Shown here: in pieces, positions 44,392 through 55,717 of the stretch
Position numbering within the stretch: the stretch's first letter is position 1
Layout: each line of letters begins with the position of its first letter
Assembly (NCBI RefSeq): GCF_010183535.1
Contig: NC_071329.1
Span: forward strand, 9,858,001 to 9,922,000
Direction of reading: 5' to 3'
Source: Caenorhabditis remanei
Taxonomy: Eukaryota > Nematoda > Chromadorea > Rhabditida > Rhabditidae
Length of the DNA stretch: 64,000 bases
The notes under the pieces: generated by a model
Database searches by the model: none
What the model saw: only the letters and a program-made list of their open reading frames with translations
What the model was told of the DNA's origin: nothing
Translations under genes and position numbers: made by a program

Positions 44392-45463
44392 CTAAAAGCC
44401 TAAAACATCTGGGGGGGTCTAAAAGCCTAAAACATATGGGCCGGTCTTAAAGCCTGAAAAGTCCGGGCCGGTCTAAAAGCCTAAAACATCTGGGCCGGTC
44501 TAAAAGCCTAAAACATATGGGCCGGTCTAAAAGCCTAAAACATCTGGGCCGGTCTAAAAGCCTAAAACACCAGGGCCGACCTAAAAGCCTAAAACACCAG
44601 GGCCGGCCTAAAAGCCTAAAACACCAGGGCCGGCCTAAAAGCCTAAAACATCTGGGCCGGCCTAAAAGCCTGAAAAGTCCGGGCCGGTCTAAAAGCCTGA
44701 AAAGTACGGGCCGGCCTAAAAGCCTGAAAAGTCCGGGCAGGCCTAAAAGCCTGAAAAGTCTGGGCCGGTCTAAAAGCCTAAAACATCTGGGCCGGCCTAA
44801 AAGCCTGAAAAGTCCGGGCAGGCCTAAAAGCCTGAAAAGTCTGGGCCGGTCTAAAAGCCTAAAACATCTGGGCCGGCCTAAAAGCCTAAAACATCTGGGC
44901 CGGCCTAAAAGCCTGAAAAGTACGGGTCGGCCTAAAAGCCTGAAAAGTCCGGGCAGGCCTAAAAGCCTGAAAAGTCTGGGCCGGTCTAAAAGCCTGAAAA
45001 GTACGGGCCGGCCTAAAAGCCTGAAAAGTCCGGGCAGGCCTAAAAGCCTGAAAAGTCCGGGCAGGCCTAAAAGCCTGAAAAGTCCGGGCAGGCCTAAAAG
45101 CCTGAAAAGTCCGGGCCGGCCTAAAAGCCTGAAAAGTACGGGCCGTCTAAAAGCCTGAAAAGTACGGGTCGGCCTAAAAGCCTGAAAAGTCCGGGCAGGC
45201 CTAAAAGCCTGAAAAGTCTGGGCCGGTCTAAAAGCCTGAAAAGTACGGGCCGGCCTAAAAGCCTGAAAAGTCCGGGCCGGCCTAAAAGCCTGAAAAGTCT
45301 GGGCCGGCCTAAAAGCCTAAAATGTCCGGGCCGGCCTAAAAGCCTAAAACATCTGGGCCGGCCTAAAAGCCTAAAACATCTGGGCCGGCCTGAAAGCCTG
45401 AAAAGTCCGGCCGGCCTAAAAGCCTGAAAAGTCCGGCCGGCCTAAAAGACTAAAAAGTCCGGG
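42545..45463. repeat. 27-bp minisatellite array (about 105 units) with 1.05-kb higher-order repeat
   Basis: Tandem units of 27 bp built as GGGCCGGCCTAAAAGCC plus a variable tail (TAAAACATCT, TAAAATGTCC, TGAAAAGTCT, TGAAAAGTCC, TAAAACACCA). Because 27 is a multiple of three, both strands stay open for hundreds of codons (plus LGRPKSLKH, minus FRLLGRPGH); these are by-products, not genes. Variants recur in the same order with a shift of about 1,052 bp (39 units): the unique GGGCCGACC unit lies at 43519 and 44571. The later part (44,650-45,300) is enriched in GGGCAGGCC and AGTACGGG variants. GC-rich units in an AT-rich genome. Confidence 0.97.
44357..44390 (+). repeat. 34-nt uninterrupted G tract inside the minisatellite
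   Basis: Thirty-four consecutive G on the plus strand replace the GGGCCGG part of one unit. At the equivalent point of the preceding higher-order copy, the tract is 12 G (43327-43338), and seven-base or shorter runs follow in neighbouring units. Such a tract can form G-quadruplexes. Its exact length may be affected by sequencing or assembly. Confidence 0.9.
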
Positions 45464-47477
45464 AAATTTTTCAAATCGGCGCAATAGAGGATGGAGCAAG
45501 AGTGATTTGATTGGTTTTCTGGCTTCATCATATGCAGACGAAGGTGGGGCAGATCGTTATCGGCGGGAGTTCGGAGGTTATGGTCAGGTCAATATCGTGA
45601 GATGGGCAGAATAGATCCAAGGAAGAAGGGTCACGGGCCACGTTGTTGGGTTAATATAGAGTGTTGTCTCTAGGAGACGAATTCCGCGATATATGACAAT
45701 GTGGATGGAACTTTGCCGTAAAAAAATTTTCGATCCAGCGGAACCCATTAAAAAAGTAACTTCCGAAACATGTAAGTTTTCAGACGAAATTGTTCAATCT
45801 GCCCGCCATATTGCATTTTTTGCAATGTTTAATCTTTCCAGAACAGTTTTCCAGGCAGCTATGTAGATGAGTAATGTAACTGTTTTACAATTGTTTCTCC
45901 AAATTTCAGTCTTTTCTTCCTTCGAATCTGAACATTTTTTGAATCGAATCGATATTTTCAAACTAATACACCCACCATACCCCTCAGTATTTTTATTTGT
46001 TTTTTCAATGTGTTGGAATCAAAAGATGGCACACATTATCCGAGACTTTTTCACGTTTCTTAAACAGCTGTCTTTGTAAAACTATAGTGAAATGAGGCCA
46101 GATGTCTGTGTGGAATTCTTCTCCGTTCACCTCATCGTTTATCAACTTTAATTGCACTTCAAAATAACATAGACTTGTTTGTGACAGATTGAGAGATTGC
46201 GAGAGAGTAAAAGATCCGAAAAACAGTTGTCAGGGTCATCACCTTGTCTCATTTCACCTCGTGTCAAATTTCAGGAATGTATCACACTGATTGAGGAGTC
46301 GCAGTTATCCGAGGAGAAACAATTTAAAACTACTCGTCGCCGAGTCAGTCAGGGCTCATTTTTTGAGCAAAGAGCAGTACGGATCACTTGTCGAATGGGA
46401 TGGCCCATGCAATTCTTTTAAAATCATGAGATAACTGATTGTCAAAACTCTCAGAACAACACAAATATCCTCGTGAGGTTTTTGTTCCGATTCTGTTTCG
46501 TTGATAACCAATTTCAATTTTTGTTTTTGCTCGAGATAATTGTGTTTTTGAATTTGAATGATCTAAGATAACGTGACTCGAAAGATCCTGTTTATTTTAA
46601 CTTTTTAAAAGTGTGACATTTGTTATTTTCATGTCTTCCGTCTGCCCTTTGATGCTGTCCCGCCCATAGAGAGTTCCACCTGTTCTCGTTCTAGAAACTT
46701 CCTCACTCTTCATGATTCTGTCTGTCGATGGTTCGATTGGCAGAGATTGGTAGAGATAGTTTGGCTATCTGCTGTATTCGACCGCTAACTGCTTTTGTTT
46801 TTGTCTGAGGAGATCTTGTATAAAGAGTTTTAACTCCAGAATTTAGATATGTTCCTACGTTTCTCTTACTACTTCTCAAAGAGCACATATTGAATTATAT
46901 CAAAACATAAGTATTCGAATAAAAAAATCTGACAATGCTTTTTTTAGTGTGAGATCTTCGCGTTTTCAGTTTTCTTGTGATCTGAAATTCCGTCAACAAT
47001 ATTCAGTTTCCTTGTGAACTTATTATTTTGCATCACTATCCTCATAAAACATCGAAGATCTATTCAGTGTTTCATAACACAATTCCTTCTAACAACATTC
47101 TCACGTAGGTTATTTCAAGTATTTCAAGTAATCGGATACCGTTTTCTTATCCCACCTAAACAACTTTCTACCTCTTCTTGTTGCTCTTTTCCTAAAGTTT
47201 GACCACAATTCGTCAGATCTCTGATCGGCGGTTTACTCGGTTTCTCGTTTTCAAATATTAAGGTAATGTGTCACATTTCCCACCGAATTCTCACTTCTCG
47301 TTTCTATCCGTTCGTTTCAAAAATTTCATCGTTTTGCCACTTGAAATTGTGACGCAGCTCTCCTTCCCTCTACCATTTCGTTTATTTGTTCTTTCTCTAT
47401 GTCACGTAACTCTCTATTGGAAGTTCCGCCCTTTGAAACTGTCCGTTTAGAAAATATTTTGAATTCTAATCTTGAAA
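45464..47477. promoter_or_regulatory. upstream region of cex-2, 2.0 kb
   Basis: AT-rich DNA between the minisatellite and the cex-2 start; includes the right 16-bp inverted flank at 45547-45562. Several pyrimidine-rich stretches lie near 47080-47460. No coding segment supported; this is the likely cex-2 promoter. Confidence 0.4.
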
Positions 47478-49317
47478 ATGACAGATATGCATCCGAAAGC
47501 TGCAAACCCAAAAGAGTTCCTGGAGAGCAAGTGGAAACACGCCTTCACGACATTCTTCGGTATGTCGAGTCATCGTTTTTTTGTTTTCTAAAAATAGAAA
47601 TATTCCAGATTTGGATCGAAATGGACTAATTGAATGGAAAGATTTCAAGGATCTTATTGAGGTGAGTGGGAGAGAGAGCATTTGAATTACTTTATTATTC
47701 AGTTAGACAATAAAACACAAATAATAGATGGCTATATATCCCTTTTGGAAGTGTCTGGCAGGATTAATGATATCTGACTAATCGGGGAATAGAAAGATTA
47801 TGTAAAGTAAGTTTGGAACAAAATATAACAAATCACTTTTCTATTTTTATATTCTCTGTTTTTTGATAAAGAAGAAGAAAGCTTACCGATTTGTTTACTT
47901 TACTTTCATCTTTGAAGATACCACTTTACTTTTTATTTATTTAGATATCCATCTAAGTGATCGTTCAGAGATGAAAGTATAAATAAAATAAGGAAAATAG
48001 GAAGACTTGGGTTACTGTAAGCAACACAAAACTGATCTTAATGAGCAACAAGAGTGCATGGAGTGAGTATATTTATACCGTATCCTGTCTTATTCATTCC
48101 TCAGTCGTATTTATGAGTTCTTCATGTGTTCAGGTTATTGGAGAAGTTCGTGGACGCCGTTCTGATGTCTTCATGACCGCCCGTTTGTGTCTTCCTGATA
48201 TTTGGCAAAAAATGACCGAAGCGATTGGAAAGGAAGAAGAAGATATTGTAAGCCTCTTCTCATCCCTTTCCCTAGGCATTTTATATCCTCAGATAAAAAC
48301 TTTGTAAGTGTCACGTAGCCCTTCTCTGTCTACTTTATTTCTCACTCATTTCAATCTCGTAGATCACTCTCTCCGACTGGATTCAACTTTGCGAATCATC
48401 AAGAAAATCACCTCGAGAGCCAGCTTGGCAGAAAGCGTACGTTGAGTACATGTTTAAGCTGTTGGATGAGTCGGGTATAGAGGAACTAATAAAGAAAGTC
48501 TTAATAAGGGATCTGTCATTTTCAGCCGATCATCTTGTGGATCAAGCGGAATATGTTCAAGTGCTCGGGTACTTTGGAGTCAATCGAAAAGATTCCAGTC
48601 ACTGTTTTGATCAATTCGCTTTTGTAAGTTGTCGTTTTCATGAAATTACGTCGTGATTGTGAATCAGGTGACGCTTCAATATATAGATTTCCAACTTCAA
48701 TTTCATATAAAAATCCGAAAAAATCCCTGTTTCACAAATCTATTTACTCGTTCCTCAATCGCATTCGAAAATTCAATCATCCCCTTCTGTTACGTTCCAA
48801 TCCTCCAAACTATTTTATAAGATCATCTCCTTCTTATTTCTTGTTTCTTGATACCTTCGAAGCACCCACTGAACCCTCTTGTTTTTCTTCAAAAATCTGC
48901 AAATCCTAGCGATTTCAAAAATTCAAAACTGAGCAGTATTCGTTTTAAACCACTGAAATCCAACATCTAAGAACCTTTTCTCCAGTGATTAACTCGTTAC
49001 GTCGAAATCTTCTTCTTTTTTCTCTTTTTACGATTCGGAGAGACGCGTCAAAACTATTTTGTTTTTGACGTTGAAGAGTCTATGAATAATGGGATGAAAT
49101 TCGTACTTTCGATACGAATTCTCACTGTCTAGGCGAAATAAAAAGTGAAGGAAACAACAATTGATCACCACCCTCATTTCAGAATCATCAGGGACAACTG
49201 ATTCATGCAATTGACAAGAAGAAATTTCATGTTCTTTGGAAACAATTCTTCCATTCAGAAGACCCATCATCACCCGGAAATTGGCTTCTCGGAAAGAAAT
49301 TCAAGACTCAAGAATGA
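47478..49317 (+). CDS. cex-2: calexcitin-family EF-hand protein, CEX-2
   Basis: Six exons (47478-47559, 47609-47661, 48134-48247, 48363-48474, 48526-48623, 49183-49317) give 197 aa. The protein has sarcoplasmic-calcium-binding layout: a first EF-hand [13 protein letters not shown], a second site around [12 protein letters not shown], a third at [19 protein letters not shown], and a C-terminal region [20 protein letters not shown]. The first loop has the full D-x-D-x-N-G-x-I-x-x-x-D pattern; later loops are less canonical. Calexcitins are neuronal Ca2+/GTP-binding sensors that affect K+ channels and ryanodine receptors in molluscs; the worm function is inferred by family. The symbol follows synteny with T09A5.1. 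Introns 2 and 5 are long (472 and 559 bp) by local standards. Confidence 0.88.
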
Positions 49318-49690
49318 GATACTCTAATGTATTTTTAGAATACTCTGACCATTTTCTGTACCGGTGTTGCTTTTTTATTTCTGACTCTTCTTCCAAAACT
49401 GGACCAATTGCTTACTTTTCCATCACTTATCCAACAATATAAAATGAGCTTTTAATATTTTATTGTCGTTTAATAAACAATTTGAAAATAATTTCGGCAA
49501 AAAATAACTGAAATTGCACCAAAGGATCAAGAAAAACAAGAAAAAAACAATTACACAGTACTCTGTTTTCTACAGTAATTCATTGTTGAACCCGGTTTGA
49601 AGGAGGAAAGTTTTGTCGTGTTGGAACCCGTCGTATGATATCTAGCAGGATTGAGAAGAGAAACAATTGAATATATAGGCAATTGAGCGA
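49318..49690. other. convergent 3'UTRs of cex-2 and the small peptide gene
   Basis: 373 bp with an AT-rich poly(A) signal-like patch at about 49470-49480 (TTTAATAAAC). An antisense 63-codon frame at 49551-49742 overlaps the peptide gene's second exon in another frame and is not supported. Confidence 0.35.
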
Positions 49691-49955
49691 TTAACCCATT
49701 ACAATATTGCCACCGATGCGTCGACTCTAAAAATGAATTCAATCAGTAACAGTACAGAAAAATGAGAAAAGTGAAACGAACCTTTGGGATTTTATGATGT
49801 CGATGAGCTCCAGCAATTCTATGTTCGAGAATATTCTCTAGACTCGCAATATTTCGAATAGTGTTCTGTCGGAGATTCTCAAAATCTCGAACATCATAGG
49901 CTAGTAGGGTGGAGATGACGTTGCAAAGAACAAGAAAGTAGAAGAAAAGTCGCAT
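49691..49955 (-). CDS. short secreted peptide precursor, candidate neuropeptide-like gene
   Basis: Two exons (49955-49782 and 49726-49691, 55-nt intron) give a 69-aa precursor. A clear signal peptide (MRLFFYFLVLCNVISTLLAY) is followed by a hydrophilic helix (VRDFENLRQNTIRNIASLEN) and then HHKIPKSRRIGGNIVMG-stop. The Arg-Arg pair followed by a short segment ending in Gly at the C-terminus is the classic arrangement for prohormone-convertase cleavage and C-terminal amidation, which would release an IGGNIVM-amide. A TATA box lies 64 bp upstream on the same strand (50019-50024). I do not recognise a family. If the second exon is joined differently, the tail changes to an unrelated frame, so the join decides the interpretation. 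Confidence 0.5.
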
Positions 49956-50018
49956 TATTTGTAGAAGAGAGAATGAAGTATGACACTGAGTTTGGTGTCA
50001 CCCTCAGAGCAAGCCGGC

Positions 50019-50024
50019 TTTATA
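50019..50024 (-). promoter_or_regulatory. TATA box of the small peptide gene
   Basis: Plus strand TTTATA reads TATAAA on the minus strand within ACATATAAAGCCGGC, about 64 bp before the ATG at 49955, a normal distance for a TATA element with a short leader. Confidence 0.55.
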
Positions 50025-53000
50025 TGTCGCGGGTGCCAGATTGAAGAAGCAGACAACTCGACTCCGCCCTCTTTTCAGTACTTCTCTCCCTAAGACCCCG
50101 CCTACTTTGAGGGAGGAGGACTATGCTGAAAATCGGATTGAAAATTACGCGAAGATGGTAAGCGGATAATGTGAAAAAGAAAACAGTTTAACAGACAAGT
50201 TTTGAGACGTGTGACAAGATAACATAAGAAGCTTTTGACATGACAGATGCGTCTGACATATGAATAATCGGGTGCATTTTTTGTTGAGAATTCAGAATGA
50301 GTGGGATTCAGAAATTGGTATGATATCATTACGGAAATGTTCAAGGTCCGCTCAAATAACTAATTGAAAAAATATCTTTGTGCGCAAAAATAACTTTGAA
50401 AAATGAAGCTTCTCTGCTACTATTCTGGGGACATGACTATTTTTGTGCTTAATCTTTCGTCGACTTCCTCGAAATACGAATTTCAGTGGAAAAAAAGGAA
50501 ATCAAATATCCGGAGGAAGTCACTTCTTGGCATTTCTAAGAATTCTCTCTTCCTCACAGTCTCTCAAATGATGTCGTTTTCTTTTGCTTTTTCAGACACT
50601 TTTTGTACAATTTCTCATTCGGAGTACTTTCTGCAAATATCAGTATTTTGGGAGAACTCAAATCAGATTTAATTGTGGGTGGAAAACTTTGAAGGGAAAA
50701 AAACTAAGAAAACTAAGAATTTTAAAGTAAACAGGAGCGTATTCTTAAAAGATTTATACAGATTTCGATGCAGAATTCTCAAATCGGTGTGTCCTGACAA
50801 CTCGCAATCAAACATCAATCCGAAGCAGTTTTGACCACTAAACTACTTAGATTTTCTCACTGATATGCACCTCAATACCCCGGAAAACAAGATGTTGATA
50901 GAGGAAAGGAAAAAAAGTAAATTGTATTTTGGTTATGGAAATATTTATTTAAATTCATGTGATTTTGAATATATTTTTGAGGAATAAGAAGAAATGAAAT
51001 TCGGATTTCGAAAATACTGTTCAAGGTAAGAAATCTGGTAAATATTTTGAGATTCGAAGAGAAGAAGGTCTTACAGTAATCCTTACATGGTTAAGAATAC
51101 GACTAACTTTGCAAAAAAGCCTCAAATCATATCTCCAAGACCTGAAAACCGAGACCAGGTTTGCTCTTTTCAAAGTTTTTCGCTTTCCACTTCCGATGAA
51201 ACGTCTCAACAAGTATTGTGACTTTAGTCTAGACTATACTAATGAAAACGCATTTGATATTTTCAGAACTTTTGAAAGTCCTTGTACGAGTCTCCATAAA
51301 CATCTCATAAGATCTATTCAAGAAATTGAACACTTTCCCTTATTTCCCAGATGTTCGATCACTTCGAACCGTTTCCTTACGTACTGATAACCAAACTTCG
51401 AACTTGTTTTCTTTCTGATTTTCTCGTGAATTCTTCACCAAGAACCAGTTCATCATACTTCTGAAACAACATAACTCTCAAAAAGATTCCGAGAACGTGA
51501 CGCTGCGGAATACGGAGTCAGACAACATCCCGTAAAAACATGAAAACGTTAGATGCATTTTCTAGAAGGTCCTCCTTTTCCTTTTAACAATTTGCACTAA
51601 ATGACATCAAAATACCATTGAGTGCATCATAAACAAAGAACATCCGCTTCTATGTTTAGTTTCTTAAATTGGAAGTATTTTTCACGTTTTCTTCTATTTT
51701 CGAGTGAAAACACAAGAACATGTATGACGGAAACAGAAAAGTTTGCACCCATTGAAACGTGAAGATTTACGAGAAACGTCATTCTATTCAGCGAAGAAAA
51801 AAATAAACTTCCGTAATCAGAAACATAATGGGAGGAATTAGAAAACAGACGTTAAGTGGGTTATCCTTTGAGTCAAAATGAGTCAAATCGAATGATTCAT
51901 GGATTAATCGGCTAACCGGTTTCGTTGTTTTCTACGATACTGATATTGAGTCAACTTTGGGTCCGAAATCTTCTTAAAAATCTCTTCGACAAAGAGACTA
52001 GAGCTTGTTACGTTTGTAAAATCTCGTCTGTCTAGTATTCTGATCCTAACAGATAAAATGCATTTCGATAGTTGTAACTTGATCTGGATGAGGAAAAGGA
52101 GGAAATAAGAAAAACAGTGATCTAACAATCTGAGTACGAAACGATTTCAGTTTGAAACAGATTTGAAGAAATAAGAAGAGATCGGGAATAAGAGCAATAC
52201 GAATTCGTCTGGACTGATCTTGAAAGGTTCTGAAATTTAGATTCTACTAATTCAAGTAAACGTTTCCGAGGGCAACTAGGACTTTCCCCAGACTGACAGC
52301 TCTTGAAATGCCGTTTTGATCCCATAGGTCCCATTGAAACTGTAATCTACATACTACATTCCCCTCTCCTTGCAAAAACCCAGAAATTTGTGATCTTTGC
52401 AATATCCTTTTCCTTCTTCAGTCATTTATTTTCAGAGTACATAATTCTCAAAACCTTTCAAAACTATTGTTGATTTTCTTGTTCTATTCGAAATCTGAAT
52501 GCGTCACAAATCTAATCAACGTAGCCTGATCCGAAATAATTCAACACAAGACATGCGTCATGCAGAAATCCAAACGAACAGGATGATCCGAAAATTAGCA
52601 AAAAGAAATGTGAGAAAGAATGCTTGAATTGTGCAAATTTTCAGACAAACATTATTTGTTTTCCAGAATAGGGAAGTATAGTGACGAGATGATTATTTGA
52701 AAATTATTCTGGGAAGCACAAGAGACCAGACTTATTTTTCGGAGAAAAACACGTAATTTTGTGTGTATCCTTGTCATTGTGGTTGTTTATAGAATGGTTT
52801 ATGTGGATTTGTATCTTTTCGATCACGCTACGGGAAATAAGACAAAATCAGAGCTTTTAATTGGCTAACACATTACCAGAAACATCAGCTTTCATGCAGA
52901 TAATAAACAAAAATCCAACAAAACAAGATATGTGGTCACGGGGCAAACGGAATGGGAATTTTGAGGATACAACTAGAATGTCTATGATAGGGGTGGCATG

Positions 53001-55717
53001 ATGTGGCAATTATATGGGGATAACGGATAAGGGGATAACACACTGGAAACGTTTCCAAAATTGAGGATTTTTACAAGAGCAGTGAACAGGGTATGAACGG
53101 GGGAATGGGCAATCAAATTCACAGATAATCGGGAATATGGGGAGCATCAATGAAGATATTGAAAATAGCAATGTTCTGAATTAAAAAAAGAAGGGAACAG
53201 GGATATACTAGAAAGAAAAAACAACAATCGGTGCAATTTAATAAACAAAATCAATAACTATTACTTTATGACGATTTTGATAAAGAATGGAAACCGACGA
53301 AAAAGTTCCATTCGAAATTCCATTATGACGATCAGGGAATTGAGATTGATTGATTTTGAGTGAAGAAGGGGAATATTTGCAGTCTGGAAGAGAATATAAT
53401 TCATTTTTATTGAGATAAATTAAATATAATTTGCTGACATCACTAGATTCTTTTTTATTGGAGGTGGCCATAAATTGAATTATGACTCATATTAAAATGC
53501 ATGGGGAACAGAAATAAGCCCTGTTTTTTGAAAATCAAATTCACTGATAGACTATCTTTTCAAACTTCAACTTTTCCATAGGAAACTTTTGAATTGTATT
53601 AAGTTCCTAACCCGCATATGCACATCGACCTCATCTATTCGTGATTGCGTAATTCACCCGTCGTTCACCCATCATCTTTTATCTTTCATTATTTTCTTAT
53701 CATGCAAAACGCATCTGAACTGTTCGTGGATTACGCAACAAGCCGTGGATGCATTCAAATCATCGCCCAGTGTACGTCAAGTGTAACTAAGACAGAAGAT
53801 ACGAGGAAATGACTTGAGATGGAAGTTGTTGAATACATTATTTATGAACAACACATCAGATTTGATTCCAGGTATTAATGAGACAGGATGAGGTTCATTC
53901 ACAAAGGATTAGGTTGGGAAAAAAAGCAGACAGAGAAACATAAACATTGTTATAACCAGCCAGGCATGCCCATTCTAATCCCATTGTAACTAATTCGAGA
54001 GCTTTGTTGAGTGAAGTAACTCAACAGTGTTAATCACGTAGATTGATGTCATTCTTCAGTGCATGGAATCAAAATGAACCGAGAAGAAATAGAGGACAAT
54101 TGAGGGATTATCAGAAAAAAACTAAATGTTTTCCACTTCAAAAAGGGAACAAGCCTTGTATTCAAATGAAAATCAATATAAAGACAATTTTCGTCAATCA
54201 TTGGAACAACGGTTTACAGTTATAAATGTATATTATGTACTCTCTCTCTCTCGCTTCTCCGCTTTCTGAAGTTGAAAGCTATAGCACCTGGTATATTTTG
54301 TCTTCTTAATGTGATTGAATCAAAATGTCGTTCAGCACAAGTATTTAAAAAACAATACGGCCCGCTATCGGAAAGTTAAGAAAATTTGCAGATTACTGAA
54401 AATCCTTATCAATTGCAAAGAAAGCTGACTTAGGGAAAAAATCCAGGTCGCATGCATCTGATAAGTTAAGAAACTTAAAGGATTCGTAAGGGTCGGGACC
54501 TTGGCAAAACAGAGATTTGAATCAGCTCTGGAATTCGCAGATAAAGATTAACTTTTCTTTTGAGATTATTCCGCGCTTTGCTCGCGGATAACAGCACATT
54601 GTTTAGAAAACACCACAACTCCGTATGCCAAGAGGCAAGACATTTCCAGTGCCTCCCAATTCGTTACTCGGAGCTTCAAAATATTCATTAACAATAGGAA
54701 TAACTAATAGATGATGAAGTCACATCCGTGTGAAAAACTCGATGTGTTACATTAAAGTTTAATCAACTGGACAGGACAGTACCGAATTGAATAAACGGGT
54801 TGAAACAGTCATCATAAAGGGAATTTTAATTTTGTGGGAATAGTAAAAAGTCGGTCCGATGCTGAATCTAATTTTCCCATTTAATTCACTTGTCGGTTTC
54901 TTTTCGCTGAACACTCGTTCATCTACTACTTTTCATCGCTTTAATTTTCGAGTGAACATCAAAAAGAACCGATGACACTGGACGCATCTGTTCTTTCTCT
55001 CCGCTTCTTTCAATTTCATCTAAACTCTCTCACAACACAATGGCGGTGGGGTCTTTCAACTGGTGGTTAGGTAGTCCACTTTCACATACCACGAAACCGA
55101 AGAGTCCCTCATCGAAATTCACCAGGATAATCGAGAAAGGAAAGGACGATTGAAATCATTGTGAATGGTGAATGGTGTGATGGGCGCAAAAGAACCAGTT
55201 TTTTGTCCACCAAACAGTGTCGCAAAATGTGTCATAAATCGCAATGATTTGAACGACTACTTTTTGTCCCAAGCCAATTGAAGCAGGACCAGATTCCTAC
55301 TGAGAACCTCCAGCGAGATACACAACACAACTTATTCAGATACAAAGAAATAGCCCCTACTCTTCATTAAAATATCAAATTCAACCGAAACCACTTGTCC
55401 CTTCGATTGTCGGCAACAACAATGATTTGTATTATGTCTGAGAATTCAATCGCACCGCGACAGCAATCAGTACAGCTGCGTTGGGTGGCATATAGATGAA
55501 TGGGTTCTTTCCATAACACCTCATTTCAAACGTCGTTTGCCGCATCATGTTTCATGTACTCCGCTTGACAGCAAACCCTTTGACCCAATTGAGACCAATG
55601 ATTGATAGAAAACTAGTAGGAAATTTCAAACAAAATAAAACATACCATACACAAGGATGATGAAGATGGGGAGCCATAGAACATGAGTCATAGAACTGAT
55701 GAGTGCACTTGACAGTT
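50025..55717. other. 5.7-kb intergenic region, no gene seen
   Basis: AT-rich, with scattered homopurine and homopyrimidine runs. A G-rich stretch at about 52935-53125 contains several GGGG blocks (GGGGCAAACGG, AGGGGTGG, TGGGGATAACGG, AAGGGGATAAC). A small hairpin (CCGCG CTTTGCT CGCGG) sits at 54571-54587. Open frames here are all under about 92 codons and show no splice-linked partners. It lies downstream of cki-2 and upstream of the peptide gene. Confidence 0.4.

Noticed and set aside
43395..45158. Long open frames (319, 267 and 213 codons) on both strands in the 42.5-45.5 kb region
   Set aside because: They are a by-product of a 27-bp tandem repeat, whose length is a multiple of three. Both strands are open at once, and the 'proteins' are one nonapeptide repeated.
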